The position numbers and the translations under genes are program-made. Shown here piece after piece: positions 44,959 through 54,709 of a DNA stretch of 64,000 nt. Below the pieces are notes generated by a model, which was given only the letters and a program-made list of their open reading frames with translations, did no database searches and was not told where the DNA came from. The stretch comes from Betaproteobacteria bacterium (GTDB lineage Bacteria > Pseudomonadota > Gammaproteobacteria > Burkholderiales > Burkholderiaceae_C). The number at the start of each line of letters is the position of its first letter. Position 1 is the stretch's first letter. The stretch covers positions 186,001-250,000 of the forward strand of contig VGHB01000001.1 in NCBI GenBank assembly GCA_016868355.1, given 5' to 3'.

Positions 44959-47547
44959 ATGACGCTCTTATTCACCCTGTTGCGGGAGGTCAGTCTGCGT
45001 GAGTGGCGGTTGCACCCGTGGCGGCAGGGCGTGGGGGTGCTGGCGGTGGCCCTGGGGGTAGCCCTAGCCTTTTCGGTGCACCTGATCAACGAATCAGCCC
45101 TGGCTGAGTTTTCCTCGGCGGTGCGCAGCGCCACAGGTCAGTCTGATGGCGCGCTGCAGTGCCCGCAGTTCTGCGACGACCGTGTCTGGGACGCGATACA
45201 AACCCAAGACGGGGTGGTCGCAGCCAGCGCCGTGCTTGAGGTGGACAGCTATGCCCTGGATGCCCAGGGCAAGCGGCAGGCGTTGAAGGTCCTCGGCCTG
45301 GACGCTTTGACCATCGCCTCCGTCGCACCTGAGTTGTTGCCACGCGTATCCGAGACGATGCTGGACCGACTGGGCTTCTTGGATCCGCAGCGCCTGTTTC
45401 TTAACCCTGCAGCACTTCAGGTGCTGCAAGTTCGAGACGGCCAAACCGTGGAGCTGCAGGCGGGCCTCGGGCTTCGCACCCTTACGGTAGCTGGCACCGT
45501 GGCTGCAGGTGGAACAGCCTTGGCGGTCATGGACATCGCAGGCGCGCAAGAGCACTTTGAGGCCGTGGGCCGGATCAGCCGGGTCGAACTGAGGTTACAG
45601 ACCGGTCGCACGCTGCAGGCCTTGCAAAACCAGTGGCGCGCACAGCCCTGGTGGCCCGAAGGTGCACGTTTGCAGGCGCCCGAGGAAGGGGCACAGCGCG
45701 TCTCCACCGCTTCGCGTGCTTACCGGGTTAACCTGACGGTACTGGCGCTGGTGGCCCTGTTCGTGGGAGCCTTCCTCGTGTTCTCGATTCAGTCCTTGTC
45801 CGTGTCACAACGCACGCCATCCTTGGCCCTGTTGGGGGTAATGGGCTTGTCAGCTCACCAACGGTTGGGGCTGGTCTTGTCGGAGTCTTTGCTGATGGGT
45901 GCCGCCGGCAGTGCACTGGGCTTGCTATTGGGCGCTGGCGCCGCAGGCTTGGCCCTGCGCTGGCTGGCCGGCGATCTGGGAGGTGGCTACTTTCCGGGCA
46001 TTGCTCCCAGCCTACAAATGTCGCCGCAGTCAGCAGCCGTTTTTGGAACCTTAGGGGTCCTGGCGGCCCTGACGGGGGGCTGGTCGCCGGCCCGTCAAGC
46101 CCAAGGAATGGCCGTGGCTCAAGCCCTCAAGGGCCTGGGCGGTACAGATGTGCGCAGCCTGCCGCCGTGGGCAGGGCCAGCCTTGGTGGCAGCGGGCGCC
46201 CTCCTCGCCCTGGTACCGCCGTGGCAAGGTTTGGCGCTGGCAGCATATGCAGCCGTTGCTTGCCTGCTGTTGGGCGGTATGGCCTGTGTGCCCGCGGTGG
46301 TGGCTATGCTGCTGCACCGCCTACAGCCGCGCGACGATGCTCGGCTGGTGCTGGCGCTCGGCCGAGCGCGCCATGAACGCCAAGAGGCCACGGTCGCGGT
46401 CGCTGGGGTTGTGGCCAGTTTGAGTCTGGCGGTGGCGTTGACGGTGATGGTGGCCAGCTTTCGTACCGGTGTGTCGCAGTGGCTGGATCAGGTGCTGCCG
46501 GCCGACCTGTACGCCAGAACTGCCACGAGCAGTGCAGCCAGCGATGGAGCCTATCTGCCACTGGCCTTCGTTCAGGCCGCTGCAGCACTTGAGGGCGTCC
46601 AACGGGTGGAGGCTGCGCGAACGCGGCCCATCGTGGTGGACCCCAAGCGACCGGCAGTGAGCTTGGTTGCACGCCCCTTGCAGACGGGCGCCCAAGGTGG
46701 CCCAGGGCTTGAACCGCGATTGCCGATGGTAGGGCCAACGTTGCCGAAGCAGGCCTTGCAAGCGGCACAGGCAAGCTCCGGGTCGACCTTGCTGGCCGGC
46801 TATGTCACCGAAGCCATGGAGATGCTCTATGGCGCAAGGCCCGGCACGACACTACAGTTGACCCTGGCAACCGAGATCGGAACCGTCCGGCTTCAGGTCT
46901 TCGTTATGGGCGTGTGGCGCGATTACGCTCGGCAGTTCGGCGCGGTGGTGGTTGACCTGGACGAGTATCGGGCTGTGACGGGCGACCAAAGGGTCAACGA
47001 CATTGCCATCCATGCACACCGCGGCGCCGACCTGGACCGATTGCAGGGCGCGTTGCGCGCGCTGGCCGACCGCGCTTCGCTCATCGAGTTCGCCGTACCC
47101 GCACAGATTCGTGCGCTGTCCATGCGAATCTTTGACCGCAGTTTTGCCGTCACCTACTACCTGCAGGCCTTGGCCATCGGCATCGGCCTGTTCGGCATTG
47201 CCGCCAGCTTCTCTGCACAAGTCTTAGCTCGGCGCAAGGAGTTTGGTTTGTTGACACACCTGGGGCTCACCCGGGGCCAGATTGTGGGAATCGTTGCCGC
47301 CGAGGGCGCCGCCTGGACCGCTGCAGGTGCCGTGGCGGGCCTTTTACTCGGCCTGGCGGTGAGCGCAGTGTTGGTGCACGTGGTCAATCCGCAAAGCTTT
47401 CACTGGACGATGGATTGGGTACTCCCCTGGCCGCGCTTGATCGGGCTGTGCGTATGCGTGGTGCTGGCTGGCAGCATAGCAGCGGCCATCAGTGCGCGGG
47501 CAGCCGTGTCGACCGACGCGGTGCGTTCTGTGAAGGAGGACTGGTGA
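44959..47547 (+). CDS. FtsX-like ABC transporter permease
   Basis: An 862-residue permease with an N-terminal membrane segment (about residues 22-40, VGVLAVALGVALAFSVHLIN), a periplasmic domain, then FtsX-type bundles (about 270-430, 475-530, 735-850). It is a fused double FtsX unit, twice the length of a single LolC/E. ATG 44959 lies 16 nt after the ATPase stop; the longer frame that overlaps the ATPase is a shadow. It extracts or moves a hydrophobic substrate using the upstream ATPase. The stop is one base before the next ATG. Confidence 0.9.
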   Translation: MTLLFTLLREVSLREWRLHPWRQGVGVLAVALGVALAFSVHLINESALAEFSSAVRSATGQSDGALQCPQFCDDRVWDAIQTQDGVVAASAVLEVDSYALDAQGKRQALKVLGLDALTIASVAPELLPRVSETMLDRLGFLDPQRLFLNPAALQVLQVRDGQTVELQAGLGLRTLTVAGTVAAGGTALAVMDIAGAQEHFEAVGRISRVELRLQTGRTLQALQNQWRAQPWWPEGARLQAPEEGAQRVSTASRAYRVNLTVLALVALFVGAFLVFSIQSLSVSQRTPSLALLGVMGLSAHQRLGLVLSESLLMGAAGSALGLLLGAGAAGLALRWLAGDLGGGYFPGIAPSLQMSPQSAAVFGTLGVLAALTGGWSPARQAQGMAVAQALKGLGGTDVRSLPPWAGPALVAAGALLALVPPWQGLALAAYAAVACLLLGGMACVPAVVAMLLHRLQPRDDARLVLALGRARHERQEATVAVAGVVASLSLAVALTVMVASFRTGVSQWLDQVLPADLYARTATSSAASDGAYLPLAFVQAAAALEGVQRVEAARTRPIVVDPKRPAVSLVARPLQTGAQGGPGLEPRLPMVGPTLPKQALQAAQASSGSTLLAGYVTEAMEMLYGARPGTTLQLTLATEIGTVRLQVFVMGVWRDYARQFGAVVVDLDEYRAVTGDQRVNDIAIHAHRGADLDRLQGALRALADRASLIEFAVPAQIRALSMRIFDRSFAVTYYLQALAIGIGLFGIAASFSAQVLARRKEFGLLTHLGLTRGQIVGIVAAEGAAWTAAGAVAGLLLGLAVSAVLVHVVNPQSFHWTMDWVLPWPRLIGLCVCVVLAGSIAAAISARAAVSTDAVRSVKEDW

Positions 47548-47548
47548 G

Positions 47549-48727
47549 ATGAGCCCTGCAGGGCCAGATCGACGAGCTTGGATGCACCGCGCGGCACGGT
47601 GGATTCTGGCTGCAAGCACGCCCCCCATGGGGCTGCTCGGCTCGGGCGCCGGCGGTGCAGCGGCAGCCTTACCCGCGGGCGATGAACCAGCGCCGGGGCG
47701 TCCCCTGCGGTTTCCGAGAGACTTCGGTGCGCACCCCGGCACACGCATCGAGTGGTGGTATGTCACCGGTGCGCTCAATCGAGCCCCCGCAGGTGATCCC
47801 CAGTATGGCTTTCAGATCACTTTCTTCCGCAGCCGCGCGCCTTGGAGCGATTCCGGGCCCGCGGGAAGCAGCCGCCTTCGTGCACAGCACCTGTTGTTTG
47901 CGCACGCGGCACTTACCGATGTCGCCTCGGGCCGTTTGGTGCACGCGGAGCGCTTGGCCCGCTGGAATGGGCAGACCGATGCCACAGCTGCGGCCGGTGC
48001 GCGCCTGGAGGACACCGGGGTACACCTGGGGCGCTGGCAGCTGCGCCGCACGGGTCCTGTGGACTCCTCGATCTACGAAGGGGTATGGCAGGACGACGCC
48101 GCAGGCTTTGGCCTGCAGGTGCAGATGCAGACCCAACAGCCTTTGGTGCTGCAAGGCGAACAGGGCTACAGCCGAAAAAGTCCGCGTCCGGGACATGCGA
48201 GCAGCTACTACAGCCAGCCTCAGCTCCAGGTACTTGGTCAACTTCAACTGCAGGGTCGAACCCAAGCTGTACAGGGGGTGGCCTGGCTGGACCACGAGTG
48301 GAGCCAATCCTTGCTGGACCCCGAGGCCGTAGGCTGGGACTGGATGGGCCTGAACCTGGACGATGGCAGCGCACTGACCGTTTTTCAGCTGCGCAGACAA
48401 GACGGTACGGTGCTGTGGGCCGGAGGATCATGGCGTGTGGCAGGCCAGGCTGTCCGGCCATTTGCAGCGCAGGACGTGTTGATGCACCCAGGAAGAACCT
48501 GGCGTAGCCCTGCCACCGATGCACGGTATCCGGTTCAGTGGGCGGTCAAGACCCCAGCAGGACTCCATCAGGTGAACGCCATGGCTGATGCGCAGGAGTT
48601 GGACAACCGCAGCCGTACCGGCACTGTGTATTGGGAGGGCATCAGCCGGGTGTTGGACAAACACGGCCGTGCCATTGGCTTGGGCTATCTGGAGATGACC
48701 GGTTATGCCGGGAGGCTTCGCTTGTAA
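47549..48727 (+). CDS. AttH/CrtC-like secreted lipocalin-fold protein
   Basis: A 392-residue protein with a twin-arginine-like signal region (DRRAWMHRAARWILAASTPP, then a hydrophobic glycine-rich stretch). The mature part has the AttH/carotenoid 1,2-hydratase-like motifs RIEWWYVTGAL near residue 67, GFQITFFRSR and WLDHEWSQSLLDPEAVGWDW. Proteins of this family occur as the third gene after LolD/FtsX-type ATPase and permease genes, as here. No carotenoid genes are nearby, so hydratase activity is not implied. It starts one base after the permease stop. Confidence 0.85.
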   Translation: MSPAGPDRRAWMHRAARWILAASTPPMGLLGSGAGGAAAALPAGDEPAPGRPLRFPRDFGAHPGTRIEWWYVTGALNRAPAGDPQYGFQITFFRSRAPWSDSGPAGSSRLRAQHLLFAHAALTDVASGRLVHAERLARWNGQTDATAAAGARLEDTGVHLGRWQLRRTGPVDSSIYEGVWQDDAAGFGLQVQMQTQQPLVLQGEQGYSRKSPRPGHASSYYSQPQLQVLGQLQLQGRTQAVQGVAWLDHEWSQSLLDPEAVGWDWMGLNLDDGSALTVFQLRRQDGTVLWAGGSWRVAGQAVRPFAAQDVLMHPGRTWRSPATDARYPVQWAVKTPAGLHQVNAMADAQELDNRSRTGTVYWEGISRVLDKHGRAIGLGYLEMTGYAGRLRL

Positions 48728-48798
48728 AGCCTGCACAGCCTGAGTGCGGGTCAAGACTTCACGCACTACACTGAGGAGTTGACCTCTGTGCGCCACCC

Positions 48799-50601
48799 AT
48801 GTCTGCTAGCGAACGCCGCAAAGCCAAGAGCCCTCAGTCGCTCAGCGGGTTAATCCCATTTCTGCGGCCCTACCGATTGCAGATCGGTCTGGCCTTGGTC
48901 TTCTTGCTGCTAGCGGCAGCCAGCACCTTGGCTTTCCCGGTGGCACTCAAAAGCCTGATTGACCAAGGGCTGGTAGCCAGTGAGCCCGGACAACAGCTGA
49001 TGAGCTTGCGCGGCCACTTTGGGACCCTGTTTGCCGTTGGGGCGGCATTGGGCTTGTTCTCCGCAGCCCGCTTCTACATGGTCACCTGGTTGGGCGAACG
49101 CGTCACGGCCGACCTGCGCAGTGCGGTATACGCCCATGTAGTGGAACAAAGCCCCGAGTTTTTCGAAACCACACAGACCGGTGAAGTAGTCAGCCGCTTG
49201 ACCACCGACACCACGCTGGTGCAAGCGGTGGTGGGCTCCTCTTTGAGTATGGGCCTGCGTAACTCAGTGATGGGTATTGGAGCGCTGGTAATGCTTGTGG
49301 TCACCAATCCTGCGGTGATGGCGCAGGTGCTTGGCATATTGGTCCTGGTGGTCCTACCATCACTGTACTTCGGGCGCCGAGTTCGCAAGCTTTCTCGCGC
49401 CAGCCAAGACCGCGTTGCAGACACCAGCGCCATTGCTGCAGAGGTGCTCAACGCCATGCCCGTGGTACAGAGTTACGGCCAAGAGCAACGAGAAGCACAA
49501 CGCTTTCGAAGCGCAACTGAAGCGGCGTTTGAGACTGCGCGCAAGCGCACGCGAATACGCTCGGTACTGGTGGGATTCATCATCACGGCCACCTTTGGCG
49601 CGCTGCTGTGGGGCCTGTACCAGGGCACCCAGTCGGTGATCGAAGGTCGGATCACCGCTGGCCACTTGGGTCAAACCGTGGTGTTTGTGATCATCCTCAT
49701 CAGCAGCGTAGCAGTGCTCTCAGAGGTGTACGGTGACCTGCTCAGAGCGGCCGGTGCTACCGAGCGCCTGATGGAACTCTTGGCGACCCGATCACCGGTC
49801 AGCGAGACAGGGCACGCCAGCGCCCTACCGGATACCCAAGGAGGGTCAACAGTACGCCTCGAGGCCGTCACATTCCACTATCCGTCCCGACCCAAGGCGG
49901 CAGCCTTGCGCAACTTGAGCCTGGATTTCCGAGCTGGCGAAACGATTGCCTTAGTCGGCCCCAGCGGTGCAGGGAAAAGCACCGTGCTACAACTGTTGCT
50001 GCGCTACTACGACTGTAGCAGCGGCCGTATCCTGATCGACGGGGTCGATGTGAGGCATGCGGGGTTGAAGGCTCTACGCCGTCGCATTGGTATCGTGCCC
50101 CAGGACAGCGTGATTTTCTCCACCAGTGCTGTTGAGAATATTCGCTATGGCAAGCCTGAAGCCAGCGAAGCCGAAGTCGTCGCCGCTGCACGGGCAGCGC
50201 ACGCTCACGAATTCATCATGGCTCTTCCGCAGGGCTATCAGAGCTTCCTGGGCGAGCGCGGGGTTCGCCTGTCAGGGGGTCAACGACAAAGAATCAGTAT
50301 TGCCCGGGCCATGTTGCATAACCCCGCACTGTTACTCTTGGACGAAGCCACCAGCGCACTAGACTCCGAGAGTGAGCGCATGGTGCAGGCTGCCTTGGAG
50401 GCGGCCATGCAGGGCCGCACCACCATTGTGGTGGCCCACCGGTTGGCCACGGTCCAGAGGGCCGATCGAATTTTGGTGTTGGAAGCCGGCGAAGTGGTGG
50501 AACAAGGCACGCACACCGAACTGATGGCCCGCAGCGGCTTGTATGCGCGGCTGGCGTCGATGCAGTTTGGTCTGCATGGCAGCGACGATACCCGACCCTG
50601 A
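48799..50601 (+). CDS. ABC exporter, fused membrane and ATPase domains (MsbA-like)
   Basis: A 600-residue half-transporter: six membrane segments (about residues 25-300), then an ATPase with Walker A GPSGAGKST, signature LSGGQRQRISIARAM, Walker B LLLLDEATSALD and the H-loop VVAHRL. It would act as a homodimer. Overall it resembles the lipid/multidrug exporter group of MsbA relatives without matching MsbA closely enough to assign lipid A export. It is separated by 71 bp from the AttH-like gene and by 6 nt from thyA. Confidence 0.88.
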   Translation: MSASERRKAKSPQSLSGLIPFLRPYRLQIGLALVFLLLAAASTLAFPVALKSLIDQGLVASEPGQQLMSLRGHFGTLFAVGAALGLFSAARFYMVTWLGERVTADLRSAVYAHVVEQSPEFFETTQTGEVVSRLTTDTTLVQAVVGSSLSMGLRNSVMGIGALVMLVVTNPAVMAQVLGILVLVVLPSLYFGRRVRKLSRASQDRVADTSAIAAEVLNAMPVVQSYGQEQREAQRFRSATEAAFETARKRTRIRSVLVGFIITATFGALLWGLYQGTQSVIEGRITAGHLGQTVVFVIILISSVAVLSEVYGDLLRAAGATERLMELLATRSPVSETGHASALPDTQGGSTVRLEAVTFHYPSRPKAAALRNLSLDFRAGETIALVGPSGAGKSTVLQLLLRYYDCSSGRILIDGVDVRHAGLKALRRRIGIVPQDSVIFSTSAVENIRYGKPEASEAEVVAAARAAHAHEFIMALPQGYQSFLGERGVRLSGGQRQRISIARAMLHNPALLLLDEATSALDSESERMVQAALEAAMQGRTTIVVAHRLATVQRADRILVLEAGEVVEQGTHTELMARSGLYARLASMQFGLHGSDDTRP

Positions 50602-50607
50602 GGCCAG

Positions 50608-51459
50608 ATGCCGCAAAATGCACCCATGAGCCAACGACCTGTCCGATCCCAGTATGAAGACTTCATGCGCCATGTGTTCGAGCACGGCGTTGCCAAAGGC
50701 GATCGCACCGGCACAGGCACCCGCAGTGTGTTCGGACATCAGATGCGTTTCGACCTGCGGGAAGGCTTCCCTCTGGTGACTACGAAAAAGGTTCACCTCA
50801 AGAGCATCATCCTGGAGCTTTTATGGTTTCTGCGTGGAGACTCCAACGTCAAGTGGCTGCAAGAGCGCGGCTGCACGATTTGGGACGAATGGGCCAAGGA
50901 AAATGGCGACCTGGGCCCGGTATACGGGGTTCAATGGCGAAGCTGGCCGGCGCCCGGCGGCGGACATATCGACCAGATTGAGCAAGTGCTGCAACAAATC
51001 CGCCATAACCCGGATTCACGGCGCATCATCGTCAGCGCCTGGAATGTGGCTGAGCTGCCCAACATGGCGCTTATGCCCTGCCACGCCTTCTTCCAGTTTT
51101 ACGTAGCCCCTGCCACTACCCCTGACACCAGGGCAAGCCTGAGTTGTCAGTTGTATCAACGCAGTGCCGATATCTTCCTGGGTGTACCTTTCAACATCGC
51201 TTCCTACGCGCTGCTGACCCACATGCTGGCGCAACAGTGCAGCCTTGATGTCGGTGACTTCATTTGGACGGGTGGCGACTGCCACATCTACGACAACCAT
51301 GTGGAGCAGGTTCAAATACAACTCAGCCGTACCCCACACCCCTACCCCACTCTGCATATCCGCCGTCAAGCCGCCAGCCTTTTTGAGTATGTGCTGGAAG
51401 ACTTTGAGGTTCTGGACTATCAACACCACCCCGCCATCAAGGCGTCAGTGGCGGTGTAG
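50608..51459 (+). CDS. thyA: Thymidylate synthase
   Basis: A 283-residue enzyme that converts dUMP to dTMP using methylenetetrahydrofolate. The nucleophile is C158 in [16 protein letters not shown] ([20 protein letters not shown]) and [18 protein letters not shown] bind dUMP. ATG 50608 has GAGG upstream; ATG 50626 would remove six residues. The dihydrofolate it releases is recycled by folA two genes downstream. Confidence 0.97.
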   Translation: MPQNAPMSQRPVRSQYEDFMRHVFEHGVAKGDRTGTGTRSVFGHQMRFDLREGFPLVTTKKVHLKSIILELLWFLRGDSNVKWLQERGCTIWDEWAKENGDLGPVYGVQWRSWPAPGGGHIDQIEQVLQQIRHNPDSRRIIVSAWNVAELPNMALMPCHAFFQFYVAPATTPDTRASLSCQLYQRSADIFLGVPFNIASYALLTHMLAQQCSLDVGDFIWTGGDCHIYDNHVEQVQIQLSRTPHPYPTLHIRRQAASLFEYVLEDFEVLDYQHHPAIKASVAV

Positions 51460-51483
51460 GGCTACGCGCTGCAGCAAGACAGC

Positions 51484-52386
51484 GTGAGCAATCATTGGCG
51501 CCCAAGCGGGCGAGACCTGCTGTTGTTGGTGGCGCTGACGCTGATGTGGGGCGTGAACTGGCCCATGATGAAGTTCTCGCTGCGCGAGCTCAGCCCCCTT
51601 TGGTTTCGTGCTTGGACCATGAGTGGCGGCGCCCTGCTGCTGCTGCTGTATTTTCACTGGCGTGGGGTGGACTTGCGAATGCCGCGTGGGCGGTGGCTGA
51701 CCGTTGCCGGCTTGGCGCTGCCCAATATCCTGGGCTGGCATGGTCTGTCCATCGTAGCCTTGACGGGCTTGCCGTCGGGCAGGGCCGCCATCCTGGGCTT
51801 CACCATGCCGGTGTGGACCGTCCTGATGGCCATCCTGTTGGGCGAACAACAGCTCAGTCGACGTGTCTTGATCTCGGTTGTGGCCGCTACTGCGGCGGTG
51901 GGCCTGCTGGCTGCGCATGAACTGCACACCCTTACGGGCCAGCCTCTGGCCGTGCTGTGGATGCAGGGCGCAGCTTTGTGCTGGGGCCTGGGCACGGTAC
52001 TGATGCGGCGCTCCCAGCTGGGCATGCCCACGGAGAGCGTCACCGTGTGGATGATGCTGATGGGATCGGCCTGCTTCTGGGTGGTGGCGCCGCTGCACGA
52101 ACCCTTTCCCGATATGCTGGCCCTTAGCGCTGGGCTATGGTGGTCCTTGGCGTACGGCGTGGTCTTGAACTACGGATACGCACAGGTGATTTGGTTTGGC
52201 ATGGCCAAGCGACTGCCTCCATCGGCCAGTGCGTTTTCCATCATGGCTGTACCCGTTGTCGGCACGCTAACGGCCACATATCTCGTGGGTGAAGTGCCCC
52301 GTTCCACGGATTGGGCAGCTGCGGCTTGCGTTATGGTGGCCATTGCTGCTGCGCTGATCCCAATGCGCGCACAATCTCGAACATGA
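51484..52386 (+). CDS. DMT-superfamily (EamA) transporter
   Basis: A 300-residue membrane protein with ten hydrophobic segments arranged as two EamA repeats (LLLVALTLMWGVNWPMMKFS; LWMQGAALCWGLGTVLMRRS). Such proteins export amino acids, purines or other metabolites; the substrate is not readable. GTG start at 51484 lies 24 nt after thyA. It overlaps folA by 4 bp (ATGA), so it is embedded in the thyA-folA unit. Confidence 0.88.
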   Translation: MSNHWRPSGRDLLLLVALTLMWGVNWPMMKFSLRELSPLWFRAWTMSGGALLLLLYFHWRGVDLRMPRGRWLTVAGLALPNILGWHGLSIVALTGLPSGRAAILGFTMPVWTVLMAILLGEQQLSRRVLISVVAATAAVGLLAAHELHTLTGQPLAVLWMQGAALCWGLGTVLMRRSQLGMPTESVTVWMMLMGSACFWVVAPLHEPFPDMLALSAGLWWSLAYGVVLNYGYAQVIWFGMAKRLPPSASAFSIMAVPVVGTLTATYLVGEVPRSTDWAAAACVMVAIAAALIPMRAQSRT

Positions 52387-52913
52387 GCAACGCTGTGTCT
52401 GGGAACCGGCCAACCGGTTTAAGCCTGATCGCCGCCCTCACCCGCGACCGTGGCATCGGTCTGAAAGGGCAGTTGCTGGCGCACTTACCGGAAGACCTTC
52501 GACATTTTCGGCGTGTCACCATGGGGCGGCCTGTGTTGATGGGCCGCAAGACCTGGGACAGCCTGCCGCCCGCCTTTCGCCCGCTGGCTGGGCGACACAA
52601 TGTGGTGATCAGCCGTGACCCCCAGGCGCAGTGCCCGGGCGCTGATCTGCACACCTCGTTGGAAGCTGCGTTGCAGGCCCTCTCCGGACATGAACGGGTG
52701 TTTGTGATCGGCGGAGCGCAAATTTATGCACAGGCCTTGCCGTGGGCAGACGAACTGATCCTGACCGAAATTGATGTGCAGTTACCCGCAGATGCCTTTT
52801 TTCCGTCATGGTCCACCGACTCCTTTGAGTTGGTGCAACGGGTTGCGGGTTTCGACCCAGACACCGACGCTGCCTTGCCATACTCCTTTGCCACCTATCG
52901 ACGGCGCCCGTGA
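52383..52913 (+). CDS. folA: Dihydrofolate reductase
   Basis: A 176-residue enzyme that regenerates tetrahydrofolate from dihydrofolate with NADPH. Active-site blocks: LIAALTRDRGIGLKGQLLAH, HLPEDLRHFRRVTMG (acidic residue equivalent to D27 lies in the EDLRHF helix), MGRKTWDSLP and VFVIGGAQIYAQAL. ATG 52383 overlaps the eamA stop; the 3' end overlaps the S10 peptidase by 4 bp. Confidence 0.95.
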   Translation: MSNAVSGNRPTGLSLIAALTRDRGIGLKGQLLAHLPEDLRHFRRVTMGRPVLMGRKTWDSLPPAFRPLAGRHNVVISRDPQAQCPGADLHTSLEAALQALSGHERVFVIGGAQIYAQALPWADELILTEIDVQLPADAFFPSWSTDSFELVQRVAGFDPDTDAALPYSFATYRRRP

Positions 52914-54496
52914 GCGCCCACGTATTTGCCATGGCCAAGCCCCCACTTCCCTTACCAGCACCGGCTTCTGCCGGTGGCTCAACGGTTGGCGGCCAGCAGA
53001 CCGCCCCCAAAGGCACAGCCATGACCGGCACTCTTGGCGTGGCATCCGCGGCGGTTGACGCCCTGGACCAGCTGCTGGGCCACAGCGCTTGGTCAAGCGC
53101 CGGTCAGGTGCAAACGCCTGAAGGCGCACTGTCCTACCGCTGCACGGCCGAGTTCCTGCCGGTCTACGACGACAAGCTGGCCTCGGCCGAGGCAGCGCCC
53201 CTGGCTGCGGTGATGTGCACCGCCTATCAGGTACAAGCTCGCCGTGGGGCCCAGCCGCGCCCCGTTTGTTTTGCCTTCAACGGTGGACCCGGCTCCGCGT
53301 CAATCTGGTTGCAGCTGGGCGCGGTAGGTCCCAAACGGGTGGTAATCCAAGACGATGGCTACGCGCCCGCGCCACCTTATGCGGTTCAAGACAATCCCTT
53401 GACCTGGTTGTCCGCCTTCGACTTGGTGTTCCTGGATCCCCCGCACACCGGGTGGGCCTTGGCTCGGGACGATGCGGCGCGCAAGGCGGTACTGAGCGTC
53501 GACGGCGATGTGGCGGCTCTCACTGGGGTGATGCGACAGTGGCTGACCCGCCATCGCCGCTGGGACTGCGCGGTCTACCTCGCAGGGGAAAGCTACGGCA
53601 CCACTCGGGGCGCGGCCTTGGCCGACTCGCTGCAAGCCGCTGGCGTGGCCTTGTCCGGGGTGATCCTGGTTTCCTGCGCCATGGACCTCCAGACCCTGCG
53701 ATTCACACCGGGTAACGACCTACCCTACACCCTGTTCTTGCCGGCGATGGCCAACACCTCCCAGTACCACGGCTTGCTCAAAGGTCGGCTAGCAGCCGCT
53801 TCACAGGTCGCTCGCCAAGCTGCTGAGGACTATGCACAGGGCGATTACCTGAGCGCCTTGCATCAGGGTGCTCGGCTTACCCCCATTCGCCGCCGCCGGG
53901 TGGCACGGCGCCTTTGCGAACTCACAGGCCTGCACATCGACCTCATTGAGCAACACAACCTGCGAGTCAGCGACCAGTTGTACTTTTTCGAGGCCCTTCG
54001 CACCCAGGGTCGAATTGTCGGCCGATTGGAATCTCGCGTCACTGGCCCCATGGGCGCCAACCGCAGCCGCACTTGGGAGTTTGATCCCGGCATTGACGCG
54101 ATCAGTGGGCCCTATGCGATGGCTGGCCAAGCCTACTTCACAAAAAGCTTGGGAATCGATCTGTTGGCTCCATACAAGCTGATCAACACCGAGGTGAACA
54201 AGGGCTGGAACTGGAACCGCGGCGAAGCACAGGGCAATCACTTCGCCAGCACCACGCCGGACCTGGCCCGCGCCATGCGACGCAACCCACATCTCAAGGT
54301 CTTGGTAGCCAGTGGTCGGTACGACCTCGGGACACCCTACAGCGCCACCGATTGGTCGTTGGCCCAACTCGACGTTCCTGCGGAAGTCCGCAGCCGACTC
54401 ACCCATCGATACTACGATGCAGGACACATGATGTACACCCGACAAGCTGATCTGCAGGCCCTGCACGAGGACCTGCTGTCTTGGCTTCAGTCTTGA
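52910..54496 (+). CDS. S10-family serine carboxypeptidase-like protein
   Basis: A 528-residue protein with the S10 catalytic set: Ser in AGESYGTTRG, Asp in ASGRYDLGTPY and His in YYDAGHMMYTRQADL, plus the FAFNGGPGSASIWLQ oxyanion block. It has no hydrophobic signal peptide, unlike secreted eukaryotic and many bacterial S10 enzymes, so a cytoplasmic or unconventional location is suggested. GTG start at 52910 overlaps folA by 4 bp; an ATG at 52931 would remove seven residues. Substrate is unknown. Confidence 0.87.
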   Translation: MSAHVFAMAKPPLPLPAPASAGGSTVGGQQTAPKGTAMTGTLGVASAAVDALDQLLGHSAWSSAGQVQTPEGALSYRCTAEFLPVYDDKLASAEAAPLAAVMCTAYQVQARRGAQPRPVCFAFNGGPGSASIWLQLGAVGPKRVVIQDDGYAPAPPYAVQDNPLTWLSAFDLVFLDPPHTGWALARDDAARKAVLSVDGDVAALTGVMRQWLTRHRRWDCAVYLAGESYGTTRGAALADSLQAAGVALSGVILVSCAMDLQTLRFTPGNDLPYTLFLPAMANTSQYHGLLKGRLAAASQVARQAAEDYAQGDYLSALHQGARLTPIRRRRVARRLCELTGLHIDLIEQHNLRVSDQLYFFEALRTQGRIVGRLESRVTGPMGANRSRTWEFDPGIDAISGPYAMAGQAYFTKSLGIDLLAPYKLINTEVNKGWNWNRGEAQGNHFASTTPDLARAMRRNPHLKVLVASGRYDLGTPYSATDWSLAQLDVPAEVRSRLTHRYYDAGHMMYTRQADLQALHEDLLSWLQS

Positions 54497-54543
54497 TCGG
54501 CACGAATCGCAGCAACGCAGCCCTTTGAGCAGGAGCTTCATTC

Positions 54544-54597
54544 ATGTCCTTCGGTGGTTTTCATGTGCATAGCCTGTACGATCACGAACTTGACTGA
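54544..54597 (+). CDS. Candidate 17-residue leader ORF upstream of xth
   Basis: MSFGGFHVHSLYDHELD is preceded by AGGAG (54531-54535) at 8 nt from the ATG, an optimal ribosome site in an otherwise non-coding gap. Three of 17 residues are histidine. No homology is claimed, and such short frames arise by chance. Confidence 0.25.
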   Translation: MSFGGFHVHSLYDHELD

Positions 54598-54604
54598 CCA
54601 ACAG

Positions 54605-54709
54605 ATGCATCAGCATCATTGGCCTGGCAGCGGCGATTCACCTGTGACCAACCCCAATCGCTTAGCCTCTTTAGTCAATCATCCCTGCTGCGTAAAGCCT
54701 GTGCGATGA
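54605..54709 (+). CDS. Candidate 34-residue ORF overlapping the xth start
   Basis: Begins MHQHHWPGSG and ends CVKPVR; the stop TGA overlaps the xth ATG (ATGA). It has four histidines and two adjacent cysteines but no clear ribosome site. It starts 7 nt after the 17-residue ORF, so the two could be translated in series ahead of xth. Support is positional only. Confidence 0.2.
   Translation: MHQHHWPGSGDSPVTNPNRLASLVNHPCCVKPVR

Noticed and set aside
44211-45134. Open frame of 307 codons on the minus strand across miaA, the ABC ATPase and permease
   Set aside because: It spans three well-supported genes on the opposite strand and has no domain signal.
47549-48727. Carotenoid hydratase role for the AttH/CrtC-like protein
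   Set aside because: No carotenoid synthesis genes are nearby, and its neighbours are an ATPase and an FtsX permease.
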